Positions 51,515-59,247 are shown, numbered from the stretch's first letter. The stretch is 64,000 nucleotides of DNA from JABCPE02 sp963516475 (GCA_963516475.1 CAUQBR010000005.1:1-64000); one strand, 5' to 3'. Translations and numbers: made by a program. Notes: generated from the letters alone by a model not told the origin.

Positions 51515-51972
51515 AAAAAGAAGACAACGCCAATCTCCCTGTTCCAAGTTTCACAAAACTCCAAAACATAGGGCTGACAGCCGAAGATTTTGATATTAAA
51601 AATGAAAATCTAAGAAGCAGAATTCTCATCGAGGATTTGAAAATTTATGCTTATCATGGAGTTTTGCCAGAGGAGAAAACGATTGGGACGCATTATCTCG
51701 TAAATGCTGAAATTCACGCAGACCTATGGAAAGCGGCACAGAGCGACCGCTTGGAAGACACGATAAATTACGCCGAAATCAACAATATTATCCATAGAGA
51801 AATGGAAATTCCATCGCTGCTGTTGGAACGGGTAATTGGGAGAATTATCCAAAAATTAGAAGAAAAATTCCCACAAATCACCTACATCAAAATAAAACTC
51901 ACCAAAACCAACCCGCCTATGCAGGGCGAAATGAAAGGCGTAAGCGTGGAGCTGGAAAAGGCTATTTCATAA
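51511..51972 (+). CDS. folB: dihydroneopterin aldolase FolB with an N-terminal extension
   Basis: 153 residues. The catalytic domain starts near residue 35 (RILIEDLKIYAYHGVLPEE) and includes the substrate-binding Glu/Lys region (DTINYAEINNII, LLLERVIGRII) and YIKIKLTKTNPP. It makes 6-hydroxymethyl-dihydropterin for folate. FolB is usually about 120 residues; here about 34 extra N-terminal residues (NLPVPSFTKLQNIGLTAEDF) precede the domain. There is no internal Met, and the start is fixed by the 4-nt overlap with gmk, so the extension appears genuine. Confidence 0.93.
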   Translation: MKKEDNANLPVPSFTKLQNIGLTAEDFDIKNENLRSRILIEDLKIYAYHGVLPEEKTIGTHYLVNAEIHADLWKAAQSDRLEDTINYAEINNIIHREMEIPSLLLERVIGRIIQKLEEKFPQITYIKIKLTKTNPPMQGEMKGVSVELEKAIS

Positions 51973-52037
51973 AATCCATGAAAGCACTTTTTCTTTTAGA
52001 TTTTTATCAAATAAATAGAGATTTAAAATCAATCATA

Positions 52038-52090
52038 AGACAGAAAGAATCAGTAAGTATATATCTTATCGTGAATCTTCTGTCTTTTTT
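52038..52090 (+). terminator. terminator of yicC-gmk-folB cluster
   Basis: A long imperfect hairpin (AGACAGAA...TTCTGTCT outer arms) is followed by six T residues. The rest of the 232-nt gap 51973-52204 shows no gene. Confidence 0.7.
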
Positions 52091-52204
52091 ATTTTTTAAG
52101 ATGTAATATTTATTATAGAGAAATTGAGCAATAGATGAATAAAATTATTTTTTAGTTAATCCAATCATAATAAATAGTAAATTAGTCCTTTAATAATAAA
52201 GAAA

Positions 52205-52597
52205 ATGAATGTTTTTTGTAGAATAATATTGCCTCTATTATGTATCATAAGCTGTTCCAAAAGAAAAGAAGCAGACAACACAATGGTATTAGAAAAAAAT
52301 CATACATTTTTCTTATGGAATAATGATAGCTTAGGGTGTAAACACGAAAGAACTATTGAGATGGGAGAAGAATTATATAATACCTTTAAAAAAAGTAATA
52401 AAAATGATAGTATTTTGCTAAAAGAATATCTCGGAACTCCTAATAGAAAATTTAAGAATAAAGAAGAGATAGTATTTATGTATTATATTAATTCTTGTTG
52501 TGATAATGGTCAGTTATTAGAAGAATGTGATGTTTCTTTTATTGCTATAACATTCACTAATAAAAACGAGATTCTTTTTAGAAAAGGCATACAATAA
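52205..52597 (+). CDS. hypothetical lipoprotein, orphan
   Basis: 130 residues. The lipoprotein signal ends in CIISC (Cys about residue 18). The mature part is polar and Lys/Asn-rich, with later cysteines (NSCCDNGQLLEEC) that could pair. I do not recognise the family. The base composition is lower in GC than the housekeeping genes to the left. It is followed by two more orphan genes on the same strand, and the three form an accessory patch between folB and the tRNA cluster. Confidence 0.6.
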   Translation: MNVFCRIILPLLCIISCSKRKEADNTMVLEKNHTFFLWNNDSLGCKHERTIEMGEELYNTFKKSNKNDSILLKEYLGTPNRKFKNKEEIVFMYYINSCCDNGQLLEECDVSFIAITFTNKNEILFRKGIQ

Positions 52598-52683
52598 CGA
52601 GGGTATCTGATAAAAAAAACTAAATATAAATGAAAAGGAATACAAAATAACTTCATATTCCCATCTCAAAAAGAATTTAAAAA

Positions 52684-53181
52684 ATGAGAAATAAGTATAT
52701 TTATTTTATTGCATTTCTACTTTTCTATAGTTGTGCTCATAAAAAAGACAATATAAAATCTATAGTCGTAAAAAACTGGAAAGGAACATTTTATCTATCA
52801 GAGGGAATACAAAAAGTTTATAAAACAAGAAAAACACCTTACGAGAAAGATACTATAAAGGAAGTTCCGTTCAAAGTATCTAATAAAAGCATTAATAAAA
52901 TAAAAAGAATATATTATGACAATGATTTAGAAAATCTCCCTAATGAACATGAACTAAATTCTACTAATAAAGACAGTATACACCCTCCTCAAGAAGCAAC
53001 GCAGATTATTTTTTATTTTCAAGATGGTAAAAGGAAATATATAACTTTTTGGGATGATGGGTATAATAATCCATTAGATAGATTTCCTGATAAAAAAATA
53101 AAACCCATATTTGAGGAAGTTACACAACTTACGAAAAGAATAAGTGATAGCACTGGAGAAAAAACAGAAATTCCAAGGTAG
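52684..53181 (+). CDS. hypothetical lipoprotein, orphan
   Basis: 165 residues. The lipobox is LLFYSC (Cys about residue 17). The mature protein is basic, with a strand-rich middle (VVKNWKGTFYLSEG, QIIFYFQDGKRKYITFWDDG). The family is not recognised. It sits 86 nt after the previous lipoprotein gene, in the same AT-rich patch. Both may belong to small accessory sets with immunity-like or envelope roles, but nothing in the sequence proves this. Confidence 0.6.
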   Translation: MRNKYIYFIAFLLFYSCAHKKDNIKSIVVKNWKGTFYLSEGIQKVYKTRKTPYEKDTIKEVPFKVSNKSINKIKRIYYDNDLENLPNEHELNSTNKDSIHPPQEATQIIFYFQDGKRKYITFWDDGYNNPLDRFPDKKIKPIFEEVTQLTKRISDSTGEKTEIPR

Positions 53182-53270
53182 TTTCAAAAAACAAATGGTT
53201 TTTGGAGATTTTTTAAAAAAATAATGTGTAAAAAACCAAAAACATCATTAAACAATGATTTTTAACAAAA

Positions 53271-53825
53271 ATGGAAGATTTTAATTCGTATTCAAAAGAA
53301 ATAGAAGAAAAAACCTCAGAAATACCCGAAAATAATTTACTTTTTTGGGGTAGTTGGTTTTGTGAAGGTTTATTACAAAGGTGTAAAAATCATATTCAAG
53401 TTTTTTTGACCGATGAAGAGGTTTCATTGATTAATGAAATCATAAGTTATTTATGGAATCTTGTTGATGAAAAGGAACAAATGGATATGAGTAAAATTAA
53501 TTTGTTGTACAAAAGGCTTAACGACATAGATGAAACAGATTTAGATGCAACAGATTATCAACAAGAAGAGATATATGAGTTGATAGTTTCTTTAGATGAT
53601 GTTTTAAGATATTGTCAGTCAGGCATAAGAGGTTTTGAAGATAATATTTCTCAATCAATTATCAATGTAATAGATATAATGCTACAAGATGAAGATAAGG
53701 ATATATTATCTAAGGAAGGATTTCAAGATGATTTGGTTCAAAATGAGATTAAAGCCCAATTTGAAATGATATCTTTGCTCAAAGAGAAAAAATTAACAAG
53801 TGAGTTTAAACATTGGTTGCGGTAA
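53271..53825 (+). CDS. hypothetical soluble acidic protein, orphan
   Basis: 184 residues, no signal peptide and no membrane segment. It is acidic and mainly helical (FLTDEEVSLINEIISYLWNL, EEIYELIVSLDDVLRYCQSG). The size and helical acidic character resemble immunity proteins of contact-dependent toxins, but no toxin gene is next to it, so I give no function. It is the last gene before the converging tRNA cluster and is followed by a hairpin at 53894-53927. Confidence 0.6.
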   Translation: MEDFNSYSKEIEEKTSEIPENNLLFWGSWFCEGLLQRCKNHIQVFLTDEEVSLINEIISYLWNLVDEKEQMDMSKINLLYKRLNDIDETDLDATDYQQEEIYELIVSLDDVLRYCQSGIRGFEDNISQSIINVIDIMLQDEDKDILSKEGFQDDLVQNEIKAQFEMISLLKEKKLTSEFKHWLR

Positions 53826-53893
53826 TGTTTCAGATGTGTAAAAAACAACTTCCTCTTGACAAAAATAAATCTATTCAAATCATCTTAAAAACA

Positions 53894-53927
53894 AAATATC
53901 CCAATGAATAATTCATTAGGATATTTT
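53894..53927 (+). terminator. terminator after orphan gene patch
   Basis: AAATATCCCAATGA pairs with TCATTAGGATATTT (one mismatch), followed by T residues. It may work in both directions. Confidence 0.7.
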
Positions 53928-53952
53928 TATAAATATAAAAATTTGATTTTCA

Positions 53953-54034
53953 TTTGAACTTTGTTTGAACTTTTTTCCTATTTTATCCTATTTTATACCT
54001 ATTTATTAACTGGTGTTTTTCTCCCTAAAATAGG
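53953..54034. repeat. short repeats beside the tRNA-Thr(GGU) 3' end
   Basis: TTTGAACTT occurs twice, 11 bp apart (53953 and 53964). CCTATTTTAT occurs twice directly (53977 and 53987) with a third partial copy, and once inverted as TAAAATAGG (54026-54034). No gene is seen in 53826-54047. Clusters of such repeats beside a tRNA 3' end resemble the arm sites of integrative elements. Confidence 0.45.
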
Positions 54035-54047
54035 CATATTTTACCTA

Positions 54048-54084
54048 TAATAAAGTAAGATACTGAAAAACAATATCTTACTTA
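54048..54084 (-). terminator. terminator of the tRNA cluster
   Basis: AAGTAAGATA/TATCTTACTT 10-bp perfect stem, followed on the minus strand by TATTATA-type sequence, 5 nt after the last tRNA. Confidence 0.65.
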
Positions 54085-54088
54085 TTTG

Positions 54089-54160
54089 AGCCATTATCGG
54101 GACTTGAACCCGAGACCTCTTCCTTACCAAGGAAGCGCTCTACCGCTGAGCTATAACGGC
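54089..54160 (-). tRNA. tRNA-Thr (anticodon GGU)
   Basis: 72 nt. The acceptor stem GCCGTTA/TAATGGC, D arm, anticodon stem CTTCC/GGAAG with loop TTGGTAA (anticodon GGT) and T arm with GGTTCAAGTCC all fold. CCA is not encoded. It is the last member of a four-tRNA cluster and is separated from tRNA-Gly by a terminator-like hairpin. Confidence 0.97.
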
Positions 54161-54163
54161 TTA

Positions 54164-54196
54164 TAAAAAAATCACAATCAATAGAGATTGTGATTT
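54164..54196 (-). terminator. terminator-like hairpin between tRNA-Gly and tRNA-Thr(GGU)
   Basis: AAATCACAATC/GATTGTGATTT is an 11-bp perfect stem with a 6-nt loop, followed on the minus strand by a run of T residues, just before the tRNA-Thr 5' end. It could limit expression of the distal tRNA or act as a processing signal. Confidence 0.6.
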
Positions 54197-54201
54197 CTGT
54201 G

Positions 54202-54274
54202 AGCGGAAGACGGGGGTCGAACCCGCGACATTCAGCTTGGAAGGCTGACGCTCTACCAACTGAGCTACTTCCGC
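54202..54274 (-). tRNA. tRNA-Gly (anticodon UCC)
   Basis: 73 nt. Acceptor stem GCGGAAG/CTTCCGC, anticodon loop CTTCCAA (anticodon TCC), T arm GCGGGTTCGACCCCCGT. No encoded CCA. It has its own predicted promoter just upstream (54304-54335). Confidence 0.97.
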
Positions 54275-54303
54275 ATTTTTTATTGTTGGTAATTTTTACT
54301 TTG

Positions 54304-54335
54304 CAAATATAAGAACTTTTTCTTAAACCCACAAA
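54304..54335 (-). promoter_or_regulatory. promoter inside the tRNA cluster, before tRNA-Gly
   Basis: Minus-strand TTTG (54332-54335), 20-nt spacer and TATATTTG (54304-54311), 29 nt before the tRNA-Gly 5' end. Confidence 0.65.
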
Positions 54336-54359
54336 TATTTTTTAATGTTTTTATAAATG

Positions 54360-54440
54360 TGGGGAGAGCAGGATTCGAACCTGCGAAGCCGAAGCAACGG
54401 AGTTACAGTCCGTCCCATTTGACCGCTCTGGTATCTCCCC
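54360..54440 (-). tRNA. tRNA-Tyr (anticodon GUA)
   Basis: 81 nt, class II with a long variable arm. Acceptor stem GGGGAGA/TCTCCCC, anticodon stem ACGGA/TCCGT with loop CTGTAAC (anticodon GTA), T arm GCAGGTTCGAATCCTGC. Discriminator A. Confidence 0.97.
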
Positions 54441-54454
54441 TACCTTATAAAATG

Positions 54455-54528
54455 AGCCTCCAGAGGGATTCGAACCCACGACCCCGAGATTACAAATCAC
54501 GTGCTCTGGCCAACTGAGCTATGGAGGC
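54455..54528 (-). tRNA. tRNA-Thr (anticodon UGU)
   Basis: 74 nt, first in the cluster. Acceptor stem GCCTCCA/TGGAGGC and loop TTTGTAA (anticodon TGT). The anticodon stem (CGTGA/TCTCG) and the T stem (GTGGG/CCCTC) each contain one T-T mismatch, yet the remaining structure is intact. Confidence 0.93.
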
Positions 54529-54569
54529 ATTGATTTCAAAAGAACTTCTTTATTTCCTTTTTGCGTTTG

Positions 54570-54601
54570 CAAATATAGAAAAGTTTTTTTGAAACCACAA
54601 A
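54570..54601 (-). promoter_or_regulatory. promoter of the tRNA cluster
   Basis: Minus-strand TTTG (54598-54601), 20-nt spacer and TATATTTG (54570-54577), between hpf and the first tRNA. Confidence 0.65.
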
Positions 54602-54630
54602 TTTTTATTGCTGAAATTTAAATATTTTTT

Positions 54631-54921
54631 TTAATTATTTTCTTTCTTTTTGATTAACAGCTTTTTAGCAACATCTACGCAAAGATCTATACTCTCCTCA
54701 AAAGAACTTGTAGTCTTCTTTACCACGATATCATCCCCTGGAACATTTAGAATAATCTCCGCTGTTTTGTTTTCTTTACCACTTACATTCTCTAATTTCA
54801 AGAAAACCTCACATGCTTGGATTTTATCATAGAAAGTGTCTAATTTAGCTATTTTCTTTTCCATAAACTCTTCTAGTGAAACATGAGGAGTCATCCCCAT
54901 CGCTTGAACTCTAATTTCCAT
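54631..54921 (-). CDS. hpf: ribosome hibernation-promoting factor, short HPF/YfiA type
   Basis: 96 residues. The single HPF/RaiA domain has VSLEEFMEKKIAKLDTFYDKI and the basic C-terminal helix (VDVAKKLLIKKKENN). It binds the decoding centre of idle ribosomes. The short form lacks the long-HPF dimerisation domain. It follows the recombinase gene by 23 nt on the same strand, the order rpsU-xerC-hpf-tRNAs that is typical of flavobacteria. Confidence 0.93.
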   Translation of the reverse strand: MEIRVQAMGMTPHVSLEEFMEKKIAKLDTFYDKIQACEVFLKLENVSGKENKTAEIILNVPGDDIVVKKTTSSFEESIDLCVDVAKKLLIKKKENN

Positions 54922-54944
54922 AATAACTATTTTATGTGTTAAAC

Positions 54945-55856
54945 TTATGTCATCTCATCATCAGATGATAATTGTGTTTTCGCATTACCTCTGGGATGAG
55001 TTTTATTAAAAATATTTTTCAGTTGTTCAATATCCGCATTGGTATATACTTGTGTAGAAGATAAACTCGCGTGCCCCATCATCTTCTTAACCTTAGAAAT
55101 TTCGGCTCCATTATTCAATATATGTGTCGCGAAACTATGTCTAAGGATATGCGGACTTCTCTTTTTCTTTGAAGACACAGCACTAAGATAGCGAGTTACG
55201 AGCAAATAAACAAATTTTTCTGTAATTTTTTTTCCTTTTGGTGTTACAAAAAAGTATAAATCCGCATCAGAATTAGGCTTTCTATGTTCATCATTATAAA
55301 CCTTGAGTTCCTTCATCAAGATGGGCGAAACAGGAACTATTCTCTGTTTATTTCCTTTACCTATTACTGTGATTTCATTTCTATAAAAATGAACATTCTC
55401 TAAAAGCAAATTACAAAGCTCTGCCCTACGCATTCCCGTTTGATACAGAACCTCTATAATAAGCCTATCCAGCAACTCCACTTCTCCATTTTCTAAAATA
55501 ACGGATAAATCCTGCATTTCTTCTTTGGAAAAGAGAATTTGTTTTTCGGGATAAAATTTGATGGTTGATAAGCCCTCCACAGGCGAAACACTTATCAGAG
55601 ATATTCTCTGTAAAAAAGCATAAAAACTCTTCAGAGTAGAAATTTTTCTATTGATACTTCTTTTGGTCAATCCTTTCTCGCTCAGAAAAACGATGAAATT
55701 ACGCACCATTTTCTTTTCTGCTTTCTGCAACTCTTCCATACCTTCCCTATCCATTAGGAAAAACAGAAAATCCTCCAAATCCTTTCGGTAGCTGGTAATC
55801 GTATTGGGAGAGTAGCGTTTTTCTTGCTGAATATATTCCAAAAACTTATCTATCAT
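54945..55856 (-). CDS. xerC: tyrosine recombinase, XerC/XerD type
   Basis: 303 residues, the normal Xer length. The N-terminal SAM-like core-binding domain (1-95) is followed by the catalytic domain with Arg in YQTGMRRAELC, His-x-x-Arg in PHILRHSFATHIL, His in MMGHASLSSTQ and the nucleophile Tyr in TQVYTNADI. The housekeeping role is resolution of chromosome dimers. The stable position between rpsU and hpf argues for the core recombinase rather than a mobile integrase; whether it corresponds to XerC or XerD is not settled from sequence alone. Confidence 0.92.
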   Translation of the reverse strand: MIDKFLEYIQQEKRYSPNTITSYRKDLEDFLFFLMDREGMEELQKAEKKMVRNFIVFLSEKGLTKRSINRKISTLKSFYAFLQRISLISVSPVEGLSTIKFYPEKQILFSKEEMQDLSVILENGEVELLDRLIIEVLYQTGMRRAELCNLLLENVHFYRNEITVIGKGNKQRIVPVSPILMKELKVYNDEHRKPNSDADLYFFVTPKGKKITEKFVYLLVTRYLSAVSSKKKRSPHILRHSFATHILNNGAEISKVKKMMGHASLSSTQVYTNADIEQLKNIFNKTHPRGNAKTQLSSDDEMT

Positions 55857-55882
55857 GGTTCAAAGTTAATCAATTTAAAAAT

Positions 55883-55912
55883 AAAAAGTCCATTCTCAAT
55901 AAAGAATGGACT
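55883..55912 (-). terminator. intrinsic terminator of rpsU
   Basis: AGTCCATTCT/AGAATGGACT 10-bp perfect stem with a 6-nt loop, then a T-rich run on the minus strand. Confidence 0.85.
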
Positions 55913-55935
55913 CAAAATATTTTCAAAACAAAACC

Positions 55936-56133
55936 TTATGCTTGCTCTTCTTTGCTAAGCAGTCTTTGTTTGTGAGCAGCTCTCAATCTCCCTTGTCTAA
56001 GTATTACAGAAGGTTTAGTAAACTGCTGTCTAGATCTCAATTGCTTAACAACACCTGTTTTGTCATACTTTCTTTTGTATCTTTTAAGTGCTCTATCAAT
56101 TGATTCTCCGTCTTTTACTTGAACTATTAACAT
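55936..56133 (-). CDS. rpsU: 30S ribosomal protein bS21
   Basis: 65 residues, highly basic. The family core is VQVKDGESIDRALKRYKRKY, followed by RRAAHKQRLL-like basic helices (RQGRLRAAHKQRL). It takes part in translation initiation on the 30S subunit. The gene has a well-formed promoter in front and its own terminator before the recombinase gene. Confidence 0.97.
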   Translation of the reverse strand: MLIVQVKDGESIDRALKRYKRKYDKTGVVKQLRSRQQFTKPSVILRQGRLRAAHKQRLLSKEEQA

Positions 56134-56156
56134 ATCTTACATCTCATTTATGGGCG

Positions 56157-56187
56157 CAAAGATAGTATTTTTTTTGAAATGCACAAA
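56157..56187 (-). promoter_or_regulatory. rpsU promoter
   Basis: Minus-strand TTTG (56184-56187), 19-nt spacer and TATCTTTG (56157-56164), 23 nt before the ATG. Confidence 0.7.
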
Positions 56188-56269
56188 ATAAAAAAGGCAT
56201 TATTGAGATTTTTGTTTGGGTGTAATGATTTTTAATTTTAAATTAGCACCTTTAATTTTAGAAAACAGT

Positions 56270-57175
56270 ATGAAAAAAATATTTGCTTTTTTAGTCATTC
56301 TATCCATTAATTGTCTAACCTATGCACAGGAAATCTATGCCAATGTGCAGGTAAATCACAGCCAGATAGGCGGAAGTAACACTCAGGTTTTCAAAACATT
56401 AGAGAAAAGCCTGAGAGATTTCATCAACAATACAAAATGGACAGGCAAAAAACTGCAAAACTTTGAGAAAATCAAAGCTAATTTTGCCATCGTTATCAAA
56501 GAAAGACCGAGCCAAAACTCCTTTAAAGGAAGCCTCATTGTTCAGGCAGTTCGCCCTGTTTATGGGACTATTTACGAAACGCCTCTTATCAATATCAATG
56601 ACACTCGTTTTTCTTTCGAATACACTGAAAATGAAAATCTTATATTCAATGACAGACAGTTTTCTGGGAAAAACCTTACGGATGTGATTAGTTTTTACAT
56701 CTATACTATTTTAGGGTATGATGCGGACAGCTTCCAGCAGCTGAGCGGAAAAACACATTTCGAAAAGGCACAAAAAATTTCTCAAAATGCTCAAAATCAC
56801 AACTATGACGGATGGGAAATCATGGGCGAGACTAAAAGCAGAAGCCTGTTAGTCAATAGTTTACTAAACGAAAGGAGCATTCCTCTAAGAAATATTTATT
56901 ATTCCTATCACAGAATAGGACTAGATAATCTCAGCAGCCAAAACCAATTCGCTGCAAAACAGACCATTGCAGAAGAACTGCTGAAACTAAAAGCTTACGA
57001 AACGAATTTCCAGCTGAACTATCCTCTTTCCATTTTCATTGATACGAAAAAAGATGAAATTTTCAATATTTTTAATTCCAATAACAATGGCGGAATCAAT
57101 GTCAATGAACTGAGAATAATGATGAGCACTTTTTCGCCGAGAGATACAGAATCCAAGTGGAATAAGTGGAAATAA
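56270..57175 (+). CDS. DUF4835 family secreted protein
   Basis: 301 residues from MKKIFAFLVILSINCL, with a signal peptide ending TYAQ (about residue 20). An upstream ATG (56216) would put 18 residues before the signal peptide and is rejected. The mature part (EIYANVQVNHSQIGGSNTQV, FYIYTILGYDADSF) matches the DUF4835 family found in Bacteroidota, often just upstream of recN as here. The function is unknown; the export signal suggests a periplasmic or surface protein. Confidence 0.9.
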   Translation: MKKIFAFLVILSINCLTYAQEIYANVQVNHSQIGGSNTQVFKTLEKSLRDFINNTKWTGKKLQNFEKIKANFAIVIKERPSQNSFKGSLIVQAVRPVYGTIYETPLININDTRFSFEYTENENLIFNDRQFSGKNLTDVISFYIYTILGYDADSFQQLSGKTHFEKAQKISQNAQNHNYDGWEIMGETKSRSLLVNSLLNERSIPLRNIYYSYHRIGLDNLSSQNQFAAKQTIAEELLKLKAYETNFQLNYPLSIFIDTKKDEIFNIFNSNNNGGINVNELRIMMSTFSPRDTESKWNKWK

Positions 57176-57202
57176 TCTTCAATCTATAACCAATATTAAA
57201 AA

Positions 57203-58855
57203 ATGCTTTCAAAAATTACAATACAAAATTTTGCTCTAATCCAGCATCTCAGCGTTTCTCTAGAAAACGGGCTGCAAGTCATCACGGGAGAGACGGGCGC
57301 TGGAAAATCCATTATTTTAGGCGCTTTGAGGCTGATTCTTGGAGAAAGAGCAGATTCAAAATCAATCTCCGACCCTGAGAAAAAGAGCGTTGTAGAAGCA
57401 GAATTTAAAATCACTTCTTCTTATCTTCCTTTTTTTGAAGAAAACGACCTTGATTTTGAGGAAAATACCATCATCAGAAGAGAAATCCTGCCGAGTGGAA
57501 AATCCAGGGCTTTCATCAATGATATTCCCGTGACGCTGGATGTTTTGAAGGAATTGTCTTCCAAACTGATTGACATTCACTCTCAGTTCGAAACTTCCAA
57601 TCTTTTCTCGGAAGAATATCAGTTCAAAATCATCGATGGATTATCTGAAAACAAAGAAATTATAAGCGATTATCAAAAGAAATTTGTCTCTTATCAAAAT
57701 CTAAAAAAAGAACTTCTTTCGCTTGAAAACCAACTAGCCGAAAGAAATAAAGAGTCTGACTATCAGAGTTTTTTACTAACCGAACTGCAAGAGTTTAACC
57801 TTGATAATATCAATTTAGAAGAACTAAAAAACAAGGTAAATGTAGGCGAACATGCCGAGCTTATTTTGGAGAATCTGGGACAAATCTCAGGGCGTTTTCA
57901 GCAGGAAGAAATAGGGATTTTGGATAGTCTGAACGATATCAAAAACAAAATTCAAAAAATCTCTGAAAATTCGCCTCATTTAGAACAGCTAAGCCAAAGA
58001 ATAGAGGAAAGTTATCTGGAACTAAAAGACATAGCGGACAGCATTGAAAACGAGATAGAAAGCACGGAAATCAATCCAGAAGAACTGGCAGTTTTCACGA
58101 GCCAGCTCAACAAAATAAATTCTCTCTTGCTAAAACATCAAGTTTCTGAGATTGAAGAACTTATAGCTATACGAGAGCAACTCTCTACACAGCAGAAAAA
58201 TTCAGAGAATTTAGAAAAAGATATAGAAGATACTAAAAATCAACTGAATACAATCCAGCAGGATTTAGATAATTTAGCTAAAATCTTATTTGAAAATAGA
58301 CAAAAAACCATTCCTGTTTTTAAAGAAAAAACTGAGGAACTTCTCGCTAGATTGGGACTAGAAAAAGCAAAAATAGAGGTAGAATTTACGGAAAATCAAG
58401 ACTTTAATAAGTTTGGGAAAGAACACATTCAGCTTTTATTCCAAGCGAACTCTGGTTTCCCTCTAAAACCGATACAAAGCGCTATTTCTGGTGGTGAGCG
58501 CTCCCGTGTGATGCTTTCTATCAAGAAAATAATGGCCGAAAATGCAGAACTTCCTACTCTGATTTTAGATGAAATAGACTCTGGAGTTTCTGGAAAAACA
58601 GCCGATGAAATAGGAAAAGTGATGCAGGATATGGCTAAAAATATGCAGCTAATCGTCATCACGCACCACGCACAGGTAGCAGCCAAAGGAAATTCTCACT
58701 ACAAAGTGGTGAAACAAGATGTGGACGGAAAAACTCAGTCAAACATCATTCCTCTCGGTGAGAAAGAAAGGCTTCACGAAATCGCCCAAATCCTCTCTGG
58801 AAGCACCATCACAGATGCCGCACTACAACAGGCGGAAGAGCTTATGAAAAACTAA
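57203..58855 (+). CDS. recN: DNA repair protein RecN
   Basis: 550 residues, an SMC-like ATPase. Walker A is ITGETGAGKSIILGAL (about 27-42). Two long coiled-coil stretches lie at about 150-360. The C-terminal head has signature ISGGERSRVMLS and Walker B TLILDEIDSGVSG. It acts early in repair of double-strand breaks. It lies 27 nt after the DUF4835 gene and 5 nt before the haemoglobin gene, so the three may share a transcript. Confidence 0.97.
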   Translation: MLSKITIQNFALIQHLSVSLENGLQVITGETGAGKSIILGALRLILGERADSKSISDPEKKSVVEAEFKITSSYLPFFEENDLDFEENTIIRREILPSGKSRAFINDIPVTLDVLKELSSKLIDIHSQFETSNLFSEEYQFKIIDGLSENKEIISDYQKKFVSYQNLKKELLSLENQLAERNKESDYQSFLLTELQEFNLDNINLEELKNKVNVGEHAELILENLGQISGRFQQEEIGILDSLNDIKNKIQKISENSPHLEQLSQRIEESYLELKDIADSIENEIESTEINPEELAVFTSQLNKINSLLLKHQVSEIEELIAIREQLSTQQKNSENLEKDIEDTKNQLNTIQQDLDNLAKILFENRQKTIPVFKEKTEELLARLGLEKAKIEVEFTENQDFNKFGKEHIQLLFQANSGFPLKPIQSAISGGERSRVMLSIKKIMAENAELPTLILDEIDSGVSGKTADEIGKVMQDMAKNMQLIVITHHAQVAAKGNSHYKVVKQDVDGKTQSNIIPLGEKERLHEIAQILSGSTITDAALQQAEELMKN

Positions 58856-58860
58856 CCCAA

Positions 58861-59238
58861 ATGAAGGATATAGAAACAATAGAAGATATAGAACTGCTCG
58901 TAAATACATTTTACAGCAAGGTAAGAAAAGATGATGTCATAGGTTTTTTCTTCAATGATGTAGCGAAAACAAACTGGGAGGAGCATCTTCCCAAAATGTA
59001 TCTATTCTGGAGGGCACTGCTCTTTATGGACATTAAATTTGATGGAAATCCCGTAGGCGCTCACATTCCGATAAATCTGCAAGTGCCGATGGAGGAACAC
59101 CACTTTGACCACTGGGTAGGGCTTTGGAAAGAAACTGTGGATGAACTTTTCGAGGGAGAAACAGCCGAAGATGCCAAAAACAAAGGGCAAAACATTGCAA
59201 AAATGATGGCTTTCAAAATGAGACAAGTAAGAATGTAA
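58861..59238 (+). CDS. group III truncated haemoglobin
   Basis: 125 residues. Short globin with the group III pattern: VNTFYSKVRKDDVIGFFF (B helix region), LPKMYLFWRALLF and the proximal His in EEHHFDHWVGLW. It lacks the Gly-Gly motifs of groups I and II. It binds haem and oxygen or nitric oxide; its role in flavobacteria is uncertain. The close spacing after recN suggests co-transcription. Confidence 0.9.
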   Translation: MKDIETIEDIELLVNTFYSKVRKDDVIGFFFNDVAKTNWEEHLPKMYLFWRALLFMDIKFDGNPVGAHIPINLQVPMEEHHFDHWVGLWKETVDELFEGETAEDAKNKGQNIAKMMAFKMRQVRM

Positions 59239-59247
59239 CTCTACTTT

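Noticed and set aside
53271..53825. Assignment of the acidic orphan as an immunity protein
   Set aside because: Only general size and charge suggest this; no toxin gene or immunity-family motif is visible.
54945..55856. Tyrosine recombinase as the integrase of a mobile element next to the tRNAs
   Set aside because: The rpsU-xerC-hpf order is a conserved housekeeping context and the length and motifs fit Xer; it faces the tRNAs but is separated from them by hpf.
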